Shown here piece after piece: positions 1 to 12,400 of a stretch of 64,000 nucleotides of DNA (position 1 is the stretch's first letter; every line of letters starts with the position of its first letter). A program made the translations under genes and the position numbers. The stretch is taken from assembly GCA_023055505.1 (NCBI GenBank), contig JALIRH010000006.1:24897105-24961104 (forward strand), read 5' to 3'. Source of the stretch: Callipepla californica brunnescens (lineage: Eukaryota > Chordata > Aves > Galliformes > Odontophoridae). The notes under the pieces are model-generated. The model had not been told where the DNA came from, ran no database searches, and was given only the letters and a program-made list of their open reading frames with translations.

Positions 1-12
1 GAAATCATGTAG

Positions 13-114
13 TTACAGAACTGTAGAGTCATTAAGGTTGGAAAAGATCTTTATACCCATAGGTTCAACCATCAACCCATCACCACTGTGCCCACTAAAG
101 CGTATCCCTCAGTT
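13..114 (-). mobile_element. CR1 LINE 3' end fragment
   Basis: The sequence runs GTCATTAAGGTTGGAAAAGA, then a CAACCATCAACCCATCACCA stretch, then GCCCACTAAAGCGTATCCCT. This is the reverse complement of the familiar chicken CR1 3' terminus. The element therefore points leftward with its 3' end near base 13. It is a diverged, 5'-truncated copy of about 100 bp, as most CR1 copies are. Assignment is from memory of the consensus. Confidence 0.82.
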
Positions 115-574
115 TGAACAGTTGGGGTTTGGATTTCAACAGTATCTTGCAATTTTAAGAATGTAACAGAACAATAGTACATCATACAATAGTAGCAATC
201 AACAGGAAATACTTTATGTTAAGCTGAACGGACCACAAGCAGTTAAAAATAAACCATAAGCTGTATTTGGGTATTCTCTTAATGAGCATAGTTTGTGTTA
301 GTAAAATGATGTTTGTAATACTGATAAACAAATGTAGTAAAATTCTTCGAAAGTACATCCTAGTGTTCTGAACTCCAGTGTTGATTAATGGCTGCTTGAG
401 ATTCTTATAAAACTATTTCTAGTTATTCTAAAACCCCAATTCATCTAAATAAAACTTTCAAATTCACCCCAAATTACGCTTCTCTTTCTAGGTAGATTTT
501 CAGTGTGTCAGAAGTTCTCACAAGCAAAGTCACATGATAAAAAATGCCTTTTCATTTAGGTTAGCCTAGGTATT

Positions 575-727
575 TCTGCCCGGAGAGGTTGTGGAGTCTC
601 CTTCTCTGTTCAAGACCCATCTGAATGCCTACCTGAGGAACCTGGTGTAGAAAGCCTGCTTTGGGATGGGAATTTGGACTAGATGATCTCTAGATCACCC
701 CTTCCAACCCCTACAATTCTGTGATTT
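575..727 (+). mobile_element. CR1 LINE 3' end fragment
   Basis: The motifs are GAGAGGTTGTGGAGTCTCCT, then TGGACTAGATGATCTCTAGA and CCTTCCAACCCCTACAATTC, ending in TGTGATTT. They follow the order of the CR1 ORF2 tail and 3' UTR in the plus orientation. The copy is about 150 bp, 5'-truncated and diverged. It lacks a poly(A) tail, as expected for CR1, which ends in short terminal repeats. Confidence 0.88.
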
Positions 728-3655
728 ATCTTGCTCCACTAGCATCTCACAGAGATACAATGACCATTACTACCTGAACCCCATTAAAAAAAGAATAAAA
801 ATAAAAATTATAAAATTTATCAGTATCTGGGGATTGTTCTGCTGTGAAAAGAACAGTTGCCAGGGCTGCTGGGGATAACTGAAGTACAATGGAACCACTA
901 CTTATATTACTCCCTTCTGGGAAAGAAGAGAAACCAACAGTTTTCTGGGACTCAATGCTTTTTAAATTATTTTGGATCCCCTTTTCAGTGTAAACTGTCA
1001 CTCAAGTATCAACACACTGAAATCCTTGCATTTGAAACTAGAAGAAATCATTTGGATTTGATTATACCTCACAGGGAAAGCAGATGGTTGTGTTTTCTAG
1101 CTTCTGTACTTAAGGAAGAATAGATGATAGTAATAAAACAGCTACACCTCTAGTGAGGAGAACAATGTTTAGACAGACCTCAGTAATCTGGCTGTACTAA
1201 TGTCACTGATGTTCTCTAAGCACTGAAATTTGGCATGCAGTTTCCAGTGTTCACTCTTCTCTTTGTTAAGAAAAGAATGGAAAATAAAACATCCAGGAAT
1301 GTTGCTTTAGTGAAAGGTCTAACCATCTACTAAACAATGCCCCCTCCATTCACTGACCTCGCACAACCTCCTTAGCAAGGAGCTGACAAAACAAAAGAAA
1401 AAACAGTTACTAGTGTTGTGTGGCTTTTTTTGTTTGTTTGTTTGTTTTCCTTTCCTCAACTATCATATCCTATGCTGCCATCAGAATGCAGAAGGATGTT
1501 CTGTCTGGAGACTGGGATTCCGCTGTTGACCGGCAGATCATTCCAGTAACCAAGGCAACAAAAGGCTCTGTTCTACTTAGAGGAAATTGGGGAGCTGGCC
1601 TAACGCTGTCTGTAGGTGGATCATATTTTGTTTTCTCCAAAGAACTCCATCCCACCCACTTCATGAACTGAGAACGCCCAGACACTTCCTGTTTGGGTCT
1701 CTCTGAGCACTAAACCAGCACTAAATAATAAACTCGTAAAGGGAATTAGGCAGATTGAAATTGGGATGGGTGATATATTCTGCCTTGGCAGTCATTCACA
1801 GCAACCTGAATCACATCCAGAGCAGGGCTGGGTTTAGTGTACTTTAGTTATGTACTGATATCTTTGTGTGAAGAAACAGTTGATGTAAGTATATCATGTA
1901 GATAGAATTTTCTTATGTCTGTGCTCCAAGTATTTACTTCAATATTTAATACCTATATTAAAGCTTGCCAATGAATGTCATTAGGAGATTGCTAGATGCA
2001 TCAGCATTGTTACAAATCTGGTATTATAAAATATTTCAAATGTATTTCCAAGTGATAAACGCTACTTTGTATGATACTTTTTAAAAATAGTCAAGTTATT
2101 TGTTCATATTAAAATGAGCTATATTTATTAATGTCCAGTTCCTAAAAACAGTATTACTGACTCCAGAATCCTGAAGACAAGGATACGCTGCGTAGCGGTC
2201 ATCCTAATGCCATGCAATTAGCCATTAGTTGCAAACTCTTTTCTATTTCTTCTACGAAGGTCTGCTAACTATAGAACAGCACTCAGATATGACTATTCTC
2301 AGTCAATTGTCCATTTCATTGAAGGGTTGCCAAGATGTCCAGAGAAAGTAATAGACCCTCTGTGATACTAAATGTGGAACTTCATCCTCTATGTTTCTCT
2401 GTTCGTGATCCTTCTGCAAGATTTATTTTAAGCAGTGATGTGCCTGGTATCTTTCACCTTTCTCTTTCAGATAACAGAATTGTTGCTATCGTCCTTAAAA
2501 TTTATCTTCCTTCCTCTATTCCCAAGTACAATGACCATTGGAATCAATTGCATCTTAGACTCTGTTATTCCTCATTTACTGGATCAGCTGTTGATTTTCT
2601 GATTTTCTGTTGAAAAAGTGGAAGCACTGCCATCCCCTTTCTCACTTTTAACAGGGTCAATTTCTTCCACCTCTCATCTTCCCCTGGCACCAACAGTGTC
2701 AGAATTCCACATTTGTTGATCTAACTCACAAAGGCACTTTGTGAGTAGAATAAACTCACAAGAGTAGAATAAACTAGTCCAGAAAATGTGCACATATGTG
2801 TATGTCTATACAAGTATACACACATAATTCATTACTGCTCAAGTGAACTAATATGGCTCATGGAAGACCATGACACAGAAGACAGGACCATAACATCACA
2901 AATCAGAGACTGGGATGGTATGGAAAGAAGACTTCATTTCTGCAGCAGCAAATTATTAGATCAGATGAGCAGCTCCTGGAATCACTATCTCCTGTGCATT
3001 TGTCAAATACAGGTTATCATGTCAGCATGCAACTATATCCAAATAGTTGGCACTTCCTTTACATCAGTTTAGTAAATGCCTTTTTTGTAGTTATCCTTTT
3101 TTCTTCTCATCCTGGAAAACCAGTCTCTAGTAGGATGGAAGTTTTTTCTGTTATTTGCCTGTTCACATATCTGTGTATGTTGCATACCACGTTTTAAAGA
3201 CAGGTTTTGGCTGAGCAGGAAAGAAACATTCTCTGGTACTTCCTGTTCCAGCTGGCACACATAGATCAGATCATGGGGCATCTTCTGCAAAGAGAGAAAG
3301 ATGGTGCTGTTCTTGGATGCACAAGGGACAGCCACGCTGCAAGAAAGATGGAAGGGCATAGCTCATGAAGCATAGTAGATAGAACACGTAGCATGGGATG
3401 AGAAGGCAGTGGCCTTAATAAGGAGTGAATGTAGCTGTGCCTGAGAGTTGCAGAAGGAAGGCTGTCCTGGAAATCAGACTTTATAGAATTTATTTCAACA
3501 CAGAAAGCCAGACAAGGCTGAATAATGAGAAATATAGGATCTTAAGATCATGGCCCACCCTAATAAGACAAAGTGAATAACAGGAAAATTGACATTTATG
3601 TTTACATTTCTATTACTCTTCAATTAGTAAAACCTCAGTTACTCAGTTACTATAA

Positions 3656-3780
3656 GAAAAAAAAAAAAAAAACAAACACACTAACAAAAAAAACAAAAAC
3701 AAATAATGACAATAACAAAAAATCAGTACCACCAGAAACCAAAAACAACAACAATAACAACAACAAAAACACATCAGGGA
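3656..3780. repeat. A-rich low-complexity tract with CAA repeats
   Basis: A run of about 17 A is followed by A-rich sequence interrupted by single C or T and by CAA/TAA units. It could be the remains of an expanded poly(A), but no retroposed body is recognisable to its left. Confidence 0.8.
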
Positions 3781-6700
3781 GACAGAGATTGAAAACTCTA
3801 ATGCAGATGCTACGCTGACTTAAAGAAAGATGAGAAGGGAAGTTCATTCTGAAACTCTAATTTTTAGGAGCCAGTTACAAGCAGAATACACTCTAATCTG
3901 TTTGCACGTTAACCTTCTTGAAGAGTGCTGTAAAAGCAAGAGGTTCCCAAGGGAGCCTAAGCAGTGGTTTCAGCCCTCCCCCACTTCCAGCTGCACATTG
4001 TACACTCTCACTGCTTCCCTTGTGTAAGCTGGGGTGGTCACTAGACACTGAACCAAGCCATTTTAACATGCTTCATCAGCAGAAAACTTAGCCCAACAAA
4101 ACAAAAAGCTGAAATTTGCTTAAATTTTTTATGAACTGAAGTCAAGAGACATACACATGGAAAAGATGACCAGGAAGACATGGTAATCTAGACTCTGCCC
4201 TGATAAGGAAAGCTTGGGAACTTGAGTACATCAGGCATATCTCAGTATCTCATGCCCAAACTCTGTAAAAAGATGTTTCAGTAAACAGGCATGCAGTCTG
4301 ACTAAAATGATTGTTCATCTACATGGCTCATTTCCTGGCCTTTGAACTGCACAGCTGTCCATGGGTGGCCTCCTAGGCTGTCTTGTCCATCAGGTGCTCA
4401 GCTATAAATGTACATAACTGGTGAACTCTCAGTTAGGTCAGAATTGGTGTTGCCCAAAACTGGCATCTTGTGCTGCTTGTCTCTGCACAGCCTGTTACTT
4501 TTAAACCATGCACAGCTCCGCACCATCTGATTAATTCATGGCCAGTTCCCTGTTACAGGGAAAACTGCCTCATGAGTCAGGAAGCAGTCATCGTGATATT
4601 CAGTCTGAGGAGCAAGGCAGGAGTTTATTTTTAAGGTTTTTTTTTTTCCTTATTATATTTTTCCAGCGTTTTCTTCTCTTGAAATACTTTAACCTTTTGT
4701 TCCCTCCTTGAAGAAATATGTTTTGTTTTTTTGGTGGGAGAGAGGATGGGATGGGAGTTGCTGGAAAAATAAATTCCATCTTCAAGGCAAGCCTATCAAA
4801 TAACTTTAGAAGAACAGCCTGCCCACCTGTTGAGGGTGTTTCCAGATTTTATTTGGCATGCTCTGCTATGAAACTTCTCACACTTTTATTCCTGAACAAT
4901 CTTTTTACTTTAGTTTATTAGGAACACCAAGAGTCAAGTTGCTGCATGGTATATCAGCATTATACAACTTCAGATCCACATCAGAACTATTTGATTAGAC
5001 ATGTAGTAACTTACTTAGTAGGTATTTGCGTTATCTGACCATTGATTATAACTGATTATTTGCTATAACCAGAATAATTTCTTTTGTGTTTTTAAATTAG
5101 GAGCACACGGTCAAACACCAGATGGATCTGAAGTTATGAAACATCTCAACAAATTAGTTATGGTACACACTAACACTTCACGTGTGCATGCAGGATCCAG
5201 TTGGGTCATTCCTGAGATAAGTACGGGAAATACCACCTTTCAAGCAAGACTAGTAAATACACTAACATTTTTAGTGTAAAGAACAGTACTAAAGAAATAT
5301 AAAGATTTTGCACATAGATTTTTTGACTTTCAACAGAAAGTGATTTGTCAGCAGAAGATATGCTTATGAAAATCACTGGGTGAAATTTTAAAGCTTGCAA
5401 TGTTCAAGTACCATGCAGCATTAAATGAATATTTTTCTTTACCATTAGAAACAGAGTATAAATTATTTTCCTTGGGAATATCAAATAGTTTCTGTTTCTT
5501 CCTATCCTTTAAATCACTAGTTCTTACTTGAGAGAGAGATTCTTCTCTGTGGATGACTCCCTTAAATAAACTATGATGAGTTACAAACACTGAGCGCAAT
5601 TAACAAGTTTTAATAAAACAATTACTTAGCAAGATGTAAATCCCTTTTTATTTTTTTCTAGTGAAATTGCCTCTGATAGACAGCAATTCTCCAACACCAG
5701 CAAACCTAGGGGGAGACGGACACCCCACTGTCCCACAGAAGGGAGCCTGCTGCTACTGACACCTGCCCACTCATGGGCAGTTCTCAGCTCTAGCTCACCT
5801 TCTCCATACTGCCCTTTAGCAGAGGTTGCTTCCTTTCCTTGCCTTTTAGACATTGAATCAATGCAATGAATTCAAGTCTGATATCAAAAAGGAACCTCCC
5901 TCATTTTGCCTAAAGTCACAAGCTAGCAGCCTCTCCATCTACATAGACTCCATCATCTATCCAGCCTTGCACCCCACAGCTGGTTTTCACACTGCCCAAG
6001 ATTCTCTAGGAAGATCTGTCCATTACTTCTCACCACTCTCAGAAATTCTCCCTCAACACTTCCTCCCACTGCTCCTTTACCCACTGCTCCTTTACCCAGT
6101 GCCTCAGTACCTCTGTTAAAACACATGCCTCTCACTTCCAAGAAACACCAAATGCTCCTTACAGCCCAAACCTAAAAACAGACAGCATCCACCTGCTCCA
6201 ATTACACTGCAGGTAAATTACTAATTGTGAACCAGGGGCACTGTACACTACCACACAACTCCATATTACCTGAAACATTTGCAGCATACTCTTCATACTC
6301 CAACTGCCTCTCAACTACCAAGTGAGCTAACTGACCTTCTATTGAATTAGTTTCTTTCCTAATCAGCATTCAAGACAGGTGTTGCAAATCCTTTTCAATT
6401 AAATCTCCCTCTCAGATGATAGCTGAAGCTGTTGGCTCCAGAAGGTCCTAGAATTTTGTGAAAGTAAATAAAGTTGAAATTCAAACCGGAGTTCTAAAAC
6501 CAGACCAAGACACAATAAACCAATATTTGTAAATAATTACTATAATAAAGATAGTACTGTCAAAAAGAAAAGAAAAACAGAAGGAAAATAAAGGAAAGTC
6601 AAGCTCAATAGAATTACCATGTTTTTAGGTTATTGGAAAACTAGAGCAGATACCTAGCTAAAGATCTCAGGAAAAGGTAGCATATGGTAAGGCAATTAGA

Positions 6701-7022
6701 TACAACCATAAGCCCTGGAACTGTACGTTAAACATATAGACAAAATGTTTTAATCTTTGAGTGCTTTCCAATTTTCAAGCTTAAAGCTTAATTCATGCCC
6801 AAGACTTTTTAATGCATTATGAACTGCAAGAAAAATTCTCTAAGTTATTTGATTAAAATGAAGTATTGGAATATTGTCAACCAATTACAAATAATATATA
6901 TACCATAACTCACCATAGCAAAAGCCTTTTTGCTGTTTTCTTTCTGTCAGTTTTGTATCTCATTAATATGAATGAATATAGAAATAGAAATTTCATTTAT
7001 TCATGCATGTTACTTTAGGGGT

Positions 7023-7039
7023 AAAAAAAAAAAAAAAAA
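7023..7039. repeat. Mononucleotide A run
   Basis: Seventeen consecutive A lie in intergenic DNA. No retroposed sequence is recognisable next to it. Confidence 0.9.
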
Positions 7040-9414
7040 GGCTATTTACTACAAAATTCACTTATGAAATGCTATTATTTTTCTCTTTCATTCTATTTCC
7101 AAAATTTAGGTCTTCATATATTAATAAATGTTTCTAATCTCTTTTATATTCAGGGAATGAAATAGGCTTCAAATTTGTATGTCATAAGTATGGAATGTAT
7201 TCCCTGATATTTAGTTTTGGGGAATCCTTCCAGTGTACAGAGTAATTCATACAGCAGCTGTGATCAAGATGTCTGTAAGGTTTTATTTTCTGTGTTGTTT
7301 ACCTGTCATGAAACTCTTACTGATTTAATATCTGAGCCAAAGCCTAATCAAAAGAGTAAAATTTGTATGTGTAGTGTTTTGTGGGGTAGTAAGTGCTTAT
7401 GGAGAATTTCTGGCAAGAGACAAAATAGTGGAAAATTTATTAAAAAATGAGATTTACTTGAATCCAAATGCAACTGTCTGGGTCAGTTTTGTCTGCTTAG
7501 AATAGATTTGCAAAGAATTGACTCCATAATTTTGACATGAATCATCCTCTAATTTTTGAGGACTGATGAGCTACCTGGGGAATGCATGCTCGTTCTTAGA
7601 AGATTATGAAATCCAGTACAATCTGCATCATCTCTCTGAATAAAGCAATTATAAAGTACATTATTTTGTATTTATCTATTTAAATCATAATACATTTACC
7701 TTATGAGACTCTCTAGTTTGCTGCAAATTGGTTATGTTTTAAACCATATTTCTCAGTCAACAAAGCTGCTGCTGACATGTTTGAGCCATTTCTGTGACAA
7801 TATTAATCCGTTGTTTCAGTCCACAGAGAGGAAAACCTTTGGATGCGGAAAACAGTGAGAGGAAGGATGGGAAGTAGGGAAACCAAGAATAAACACAGAC
7901 TTTCCTCTACCAACTCTGCAGAATTCAGAGAAAAATATTAATATAAAAGTCAAGCTCTCTGACATGTATCACTGAATACGGGAGTACCCTTGGTATCCAA
8001 ACACTGTCACAAAGCTGAAGGAATGTGTTGCTCTGCCTCCAGCAGAGCTCTTAATAGTTTTTCACCTTTATATTTTTTCAATTTTTTTCAGTTAAACTTG
8101 AGCAAACACTGACTATTATGTAGTAAGCAAGAAAAATATTTGATAAAATGCTTCTTAGAGTATTCTTCTCTTTTTTTCCCCTATTTTTGTTGTTATTATT
8201 GTTTGTTTTGTTTTGTTTCCCTCTGCTAGAAACTAGACATAGTGATCACATGCAGATCTATGTTTGCTTCAGTGTTATGTTACTGTAACTAAAATTAGAA
8301 TCTGAACTGAAACATTTGGTAAGCTAGCAAGTATGCAATTAGGGTGTAAAATGTTGATATCTGACACATCCAATAGTTCTGCTTCAGTAAAACACATTCC
8401 TACCTGAATTCCCTCCACAGAAATCTTGAATTTACTGACATTATCATAACAAAAACATATTGGCCTTATGTCAGTTTCAAAAACTAGCTTTTCAGAAGCC
8501 AACAGATTTTTCTTGTTTGTACAGATGAAGAGAAGAATACTTGCTACACTGTTTTCCTTGACTATTCTGGGCAAGAATTTTCCAAATTGTTCCACCGTTC
8601 ACATCAGTACTTACTAATGTTGTTTTTCTGTTTTACACCTGTGAGAGACACCAAAGCTACTGCAATAGAATGAAGACAACCCCAAGTTCTTAATATACAT
8701 TTACAAGTCTCAATTTTGCTTTTTAAATGTTTTATTTTGTTGATAATGTACCAGAACTGTATTAAAAAAAAATGGCATAGATGTAGTAGATATGAGCTAT
8801 GAAGAGTTTTTGTGAGTAAAGTTAATTAAATTCAGCTAAATTATTTGATATCAGCTCAGATAAGTCATTAAGTCTTCACTTGATTTTATAACTCATAAAC
8901 ACACGCACACACAAAAAGATCTTAACTGTCCTTAAAAAGAAAAACCCGGATTGCCCTAGGCATCGCAGTATCACCTGTAAAAGAAATCTCACTCTTAATA
9001 CCAACTTTGGATTTGTGTGTTCATCTTGGAGAAGATAAGAGTGAGAACCAATATGACTTATTTTATGCATTGTCATCCTTTCTTTTCAGTCAGGATGAAT
9101 ATAATGCCTACACAATATTTTATTATTGCTACTCAGAGGAATTTACTATTGCTTCACTGATATGTGTCACATCATTATCTCATATAACATTCATCGTTTT
9201 AAGTGGCTTAATCCACATTTAATCCATTAGATGATGAGATATTTAACTGATTTTAGCCTTTGACACATTACAGCACAGGAACATCTTCTGTGCAGATTTT
9301 GGCTTTGTTTTCCTTTCTAATCAAAATGTACTCAACTAAGCTTCTGCTTCACAAATTCCATGAAGAACTCAGTCTAGTGAGTGAGATTTTGATAGGTATT
9401 CAGTTTGGCTAAGT

Positions 9415-9478
9415 AGTTTTTTTTTGTTTGGTTGGTTGGTTTTTTGTTTGTTGTTGTATTGTTTTGTTTGTTTGTTTA
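9415..9478. repeat. T/G-rich low-complexity tract
   Basis: TTTG, TTGG and TTG units in an all T/G stretch of about 60 bases apart from a single A. A similar, shorter tract lies at 8170-8220. Confidence 0.85.
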
Positions 9479-12400
9479 ATGAAATATCTTTGGCATGTTT
9501 TTAATAAATGTATTTGTACAAGGTCTGCTTTTAATTTCTGTAGATTCTAACTTCAGCTTCATCAGGCTTATCTTTGTGCTATTGTTGAATCTTTAATTCT
9601 TCTTTTGTTAGTCTCTCAAGAGTTGGTATAACTTTTAAGAGGAATCTGGCTGAGCCAGAAAGGAAATCATCTCAATAGTGCTGCATGCCAGTTCTTTGTG
9701 TACATCTCATAATCACAGTATGCTAAGTCAGAGGCTAAGCATGATATTGAAAACTCAAGAGGAAGTCTTTATGAAAGTAGAACTGCTCTTTGTGATAGAA
9801 AACTAGTAGTTCAAAATCATCCAGATGGCTCAGGGTTGATAAAAAATATAACAGAGTTAGATATGCTTTAACTTAAAAGAGTGCACTTTATCTCAATGTC
9901 ATATCAATTTACTGTAAATATTTTGTCAAGGGTTCTGCATAAGGCTGCAGAAAAAGTTGGATTACTTTCATCACTGATAGAGCAAACAGTGCAAAGCCTT
10001 AACTGTCAAAAGGAGTAAATGCGCCTGTATTTTCCTCATCCTCATTTTTTAAACTGCCAACACTGTTATTCATTCTGAATACCCAGATTACAAAGAGTAA
10101 AAAGATGGTTTATTCAAAAGACCTTCTTTAAACTGCATAGGAAAGAGGAAGCCTTGCATCTGTAGTGGCAATCCCTTGCCTCCTAAAAACACTCATCTGC
10201 TAGAGACATCTGGCTCAGTGTGGTGAGTTTTCATCTTCTGTTGGGAGGGCTGATGTCATGTAAGGAAGTCAGGGAAGCAGACTAACTATTGTAAATGAGT
10301 GGCAGCAGTAGTGGTTATCCTGGGAACTGGGACTGCTGGATCAGTTGAATGCCTGCCTGCAGCCCCCATGTGTTGATTCTGGCCCATTAATCATCCCATT
10401 AATCTTCAAAAAGCTTTAAAGTGTGAGTGCATGGGAGAGTGAATATAGGTGAGAATTTGCAGGTGTCATTCACAAAATACAGCCATCATTCCCCTCTCTT
10501 TTCAACAAACAGTTTTCCTGGTCTATTAAAGCACAGAAGGAAATTTTTTCCACCACCTTTTACCCTGACTGAAATTTCTGAGAGCATCAGGATTTTCAAC
10601 ATTTTGCAAGACTGAAAATATGAAGGAACAGCAAGTCAGCATAGAAGAATCTGAAGGATAATCATTTGGAAAATGTATACACTTCATTCAGCCCGTATCC
10701 TTTAACTTTCTGTTTTTGAGTGTCACCACAGTGTATACCATTTCATAAGTCATCTCAGTCCCATATCTACCAACTTCTCAATTCTCTGTAATATTCTGCT
10801 CTACCCTTTTGGGAAGGAGCAGCATATGAGAACAGGGCAATTTTAGGCAATTCAAAGGTTATATCATGCTTGACACCTGACTTCACTTTAGTAACACCTG
10901 CCTGAACAATAATTAGCAGGCCACTTTTAAAGAAAGAACTTCCATACACCACAGATGGCATTTTTCATACCAGACAGGCAACGATGTATGTTGGAAGTGA
11001 GCCAAACTGTCTGCAAAAACTGTGAGAAATTCAAGACAGACATCTGAGTGGAAGGAAAGTTTTACCTTCCTCAACACCCTTACCCCCCCGCAACCATTCA
11101 GTAACATCTGTTCAAATCTACCTCTGTATAATGTGCTTTATTTTTCTTATCTACTAATGCTACAAATTACAGTCGAAGGAAAGCAGCATAGCAAGTTTCT
11201 TTTTTATTAGTTATGAAACCTATGATTTAATAATGTAATGTGATGACTTGCCAGCTATAGAAATCCAATATTATACAACTCATGTCAGAATGAGGAACAA
11301 AATTTTCTTAACTGGCTAGTAATATGGGGTTCTCAACTCACATTTCTATAAAGTGGACTTAATTTTCACTGGGTACTCAAAACTTTGTTGAAATCAGGAT
11401 ACTGTGTGTCATAACGGAGGCACAAAGTCAACAGTCACTTTGGAAATTATTGGCTAATGTCTTAATCCTGGACTGCTCACTGATTTGTATGAACTTTTGT
11501 GTATACCTTGGGCTAAATCCAAATCGCTGTGAAATCCATCGTAATCTTTCCATTCCCATCTATAGGGCTTAGGTGAAGTCCTTTACTTCCTTGGAATAGT
11601 TTTACATCTTTTTTTTTTTTTTGCAAAAATATTCTATATAAAAGGAATCCTGAGATCTTTTCATAATAATCAGTTGTCAGAACCAAATAGCTTATGCATA
11701 AATGCTGGTTTTAGAAAAGGACCAGACACATACTATATTTTGTAAAATTTATGAACAAAAATTGTGCATTTTTTATGCAATTCCAATGAATAATTATACA
11801 CATAAGAATTACAGAAATGCATATATAAAATTATTTATAATGTGTCTTACTTCCAAACTTTTTCTCCCCCAGTAGTTCTTACTCTCCTCAATGCATTTCT
11901 GTGGTGGCTGCATAAAATATTCTAAGGGCACTTTTCAAGATAAATTTTTAATTTGGGAAAATGCCCATTTCAGTATTTTCTCAGCTGTGCATGTGACTTT
12001 CTTGGCAAATAATGTAGTAAGCATTCAGAATAGGCATATTTCTAAAAACCCTGCAGACATAAGAAACGTGTACAATGGCTATATATTCATTGTGATGCTA
12101 AAGATGAGAATATGTCTTAAAATATGATACCACTTGTATAGATATTTACCGTGTTCATTGCTTTATATTGTTTCAGAGCTGAAACAAATCAAACAAGCAC
12201 ACACTGACAGCATGAAGGCATAATAAAAAAGATAATATTTTCATATAGCATAAGAAAATTCTTAAGAAAATCAATTATTGTGATGTTTACTTGAAGGATG
12301 AGTGAACTTGAAACTTTTAGTTTAAGAATGTAAAATAACCTTTTTCAAATTTTCTTATACTGGACAATAATTTTTCAAAATTTACAGATAAAATCCAATT

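Noticed and set aside
8275..8595. 106-residue minus-strand frame downstream of MEOX2, considered as an AGMO exon
   Set aside because: It shows none of the His-box or membrane features expected of AGMO and has no convincing splice sites.
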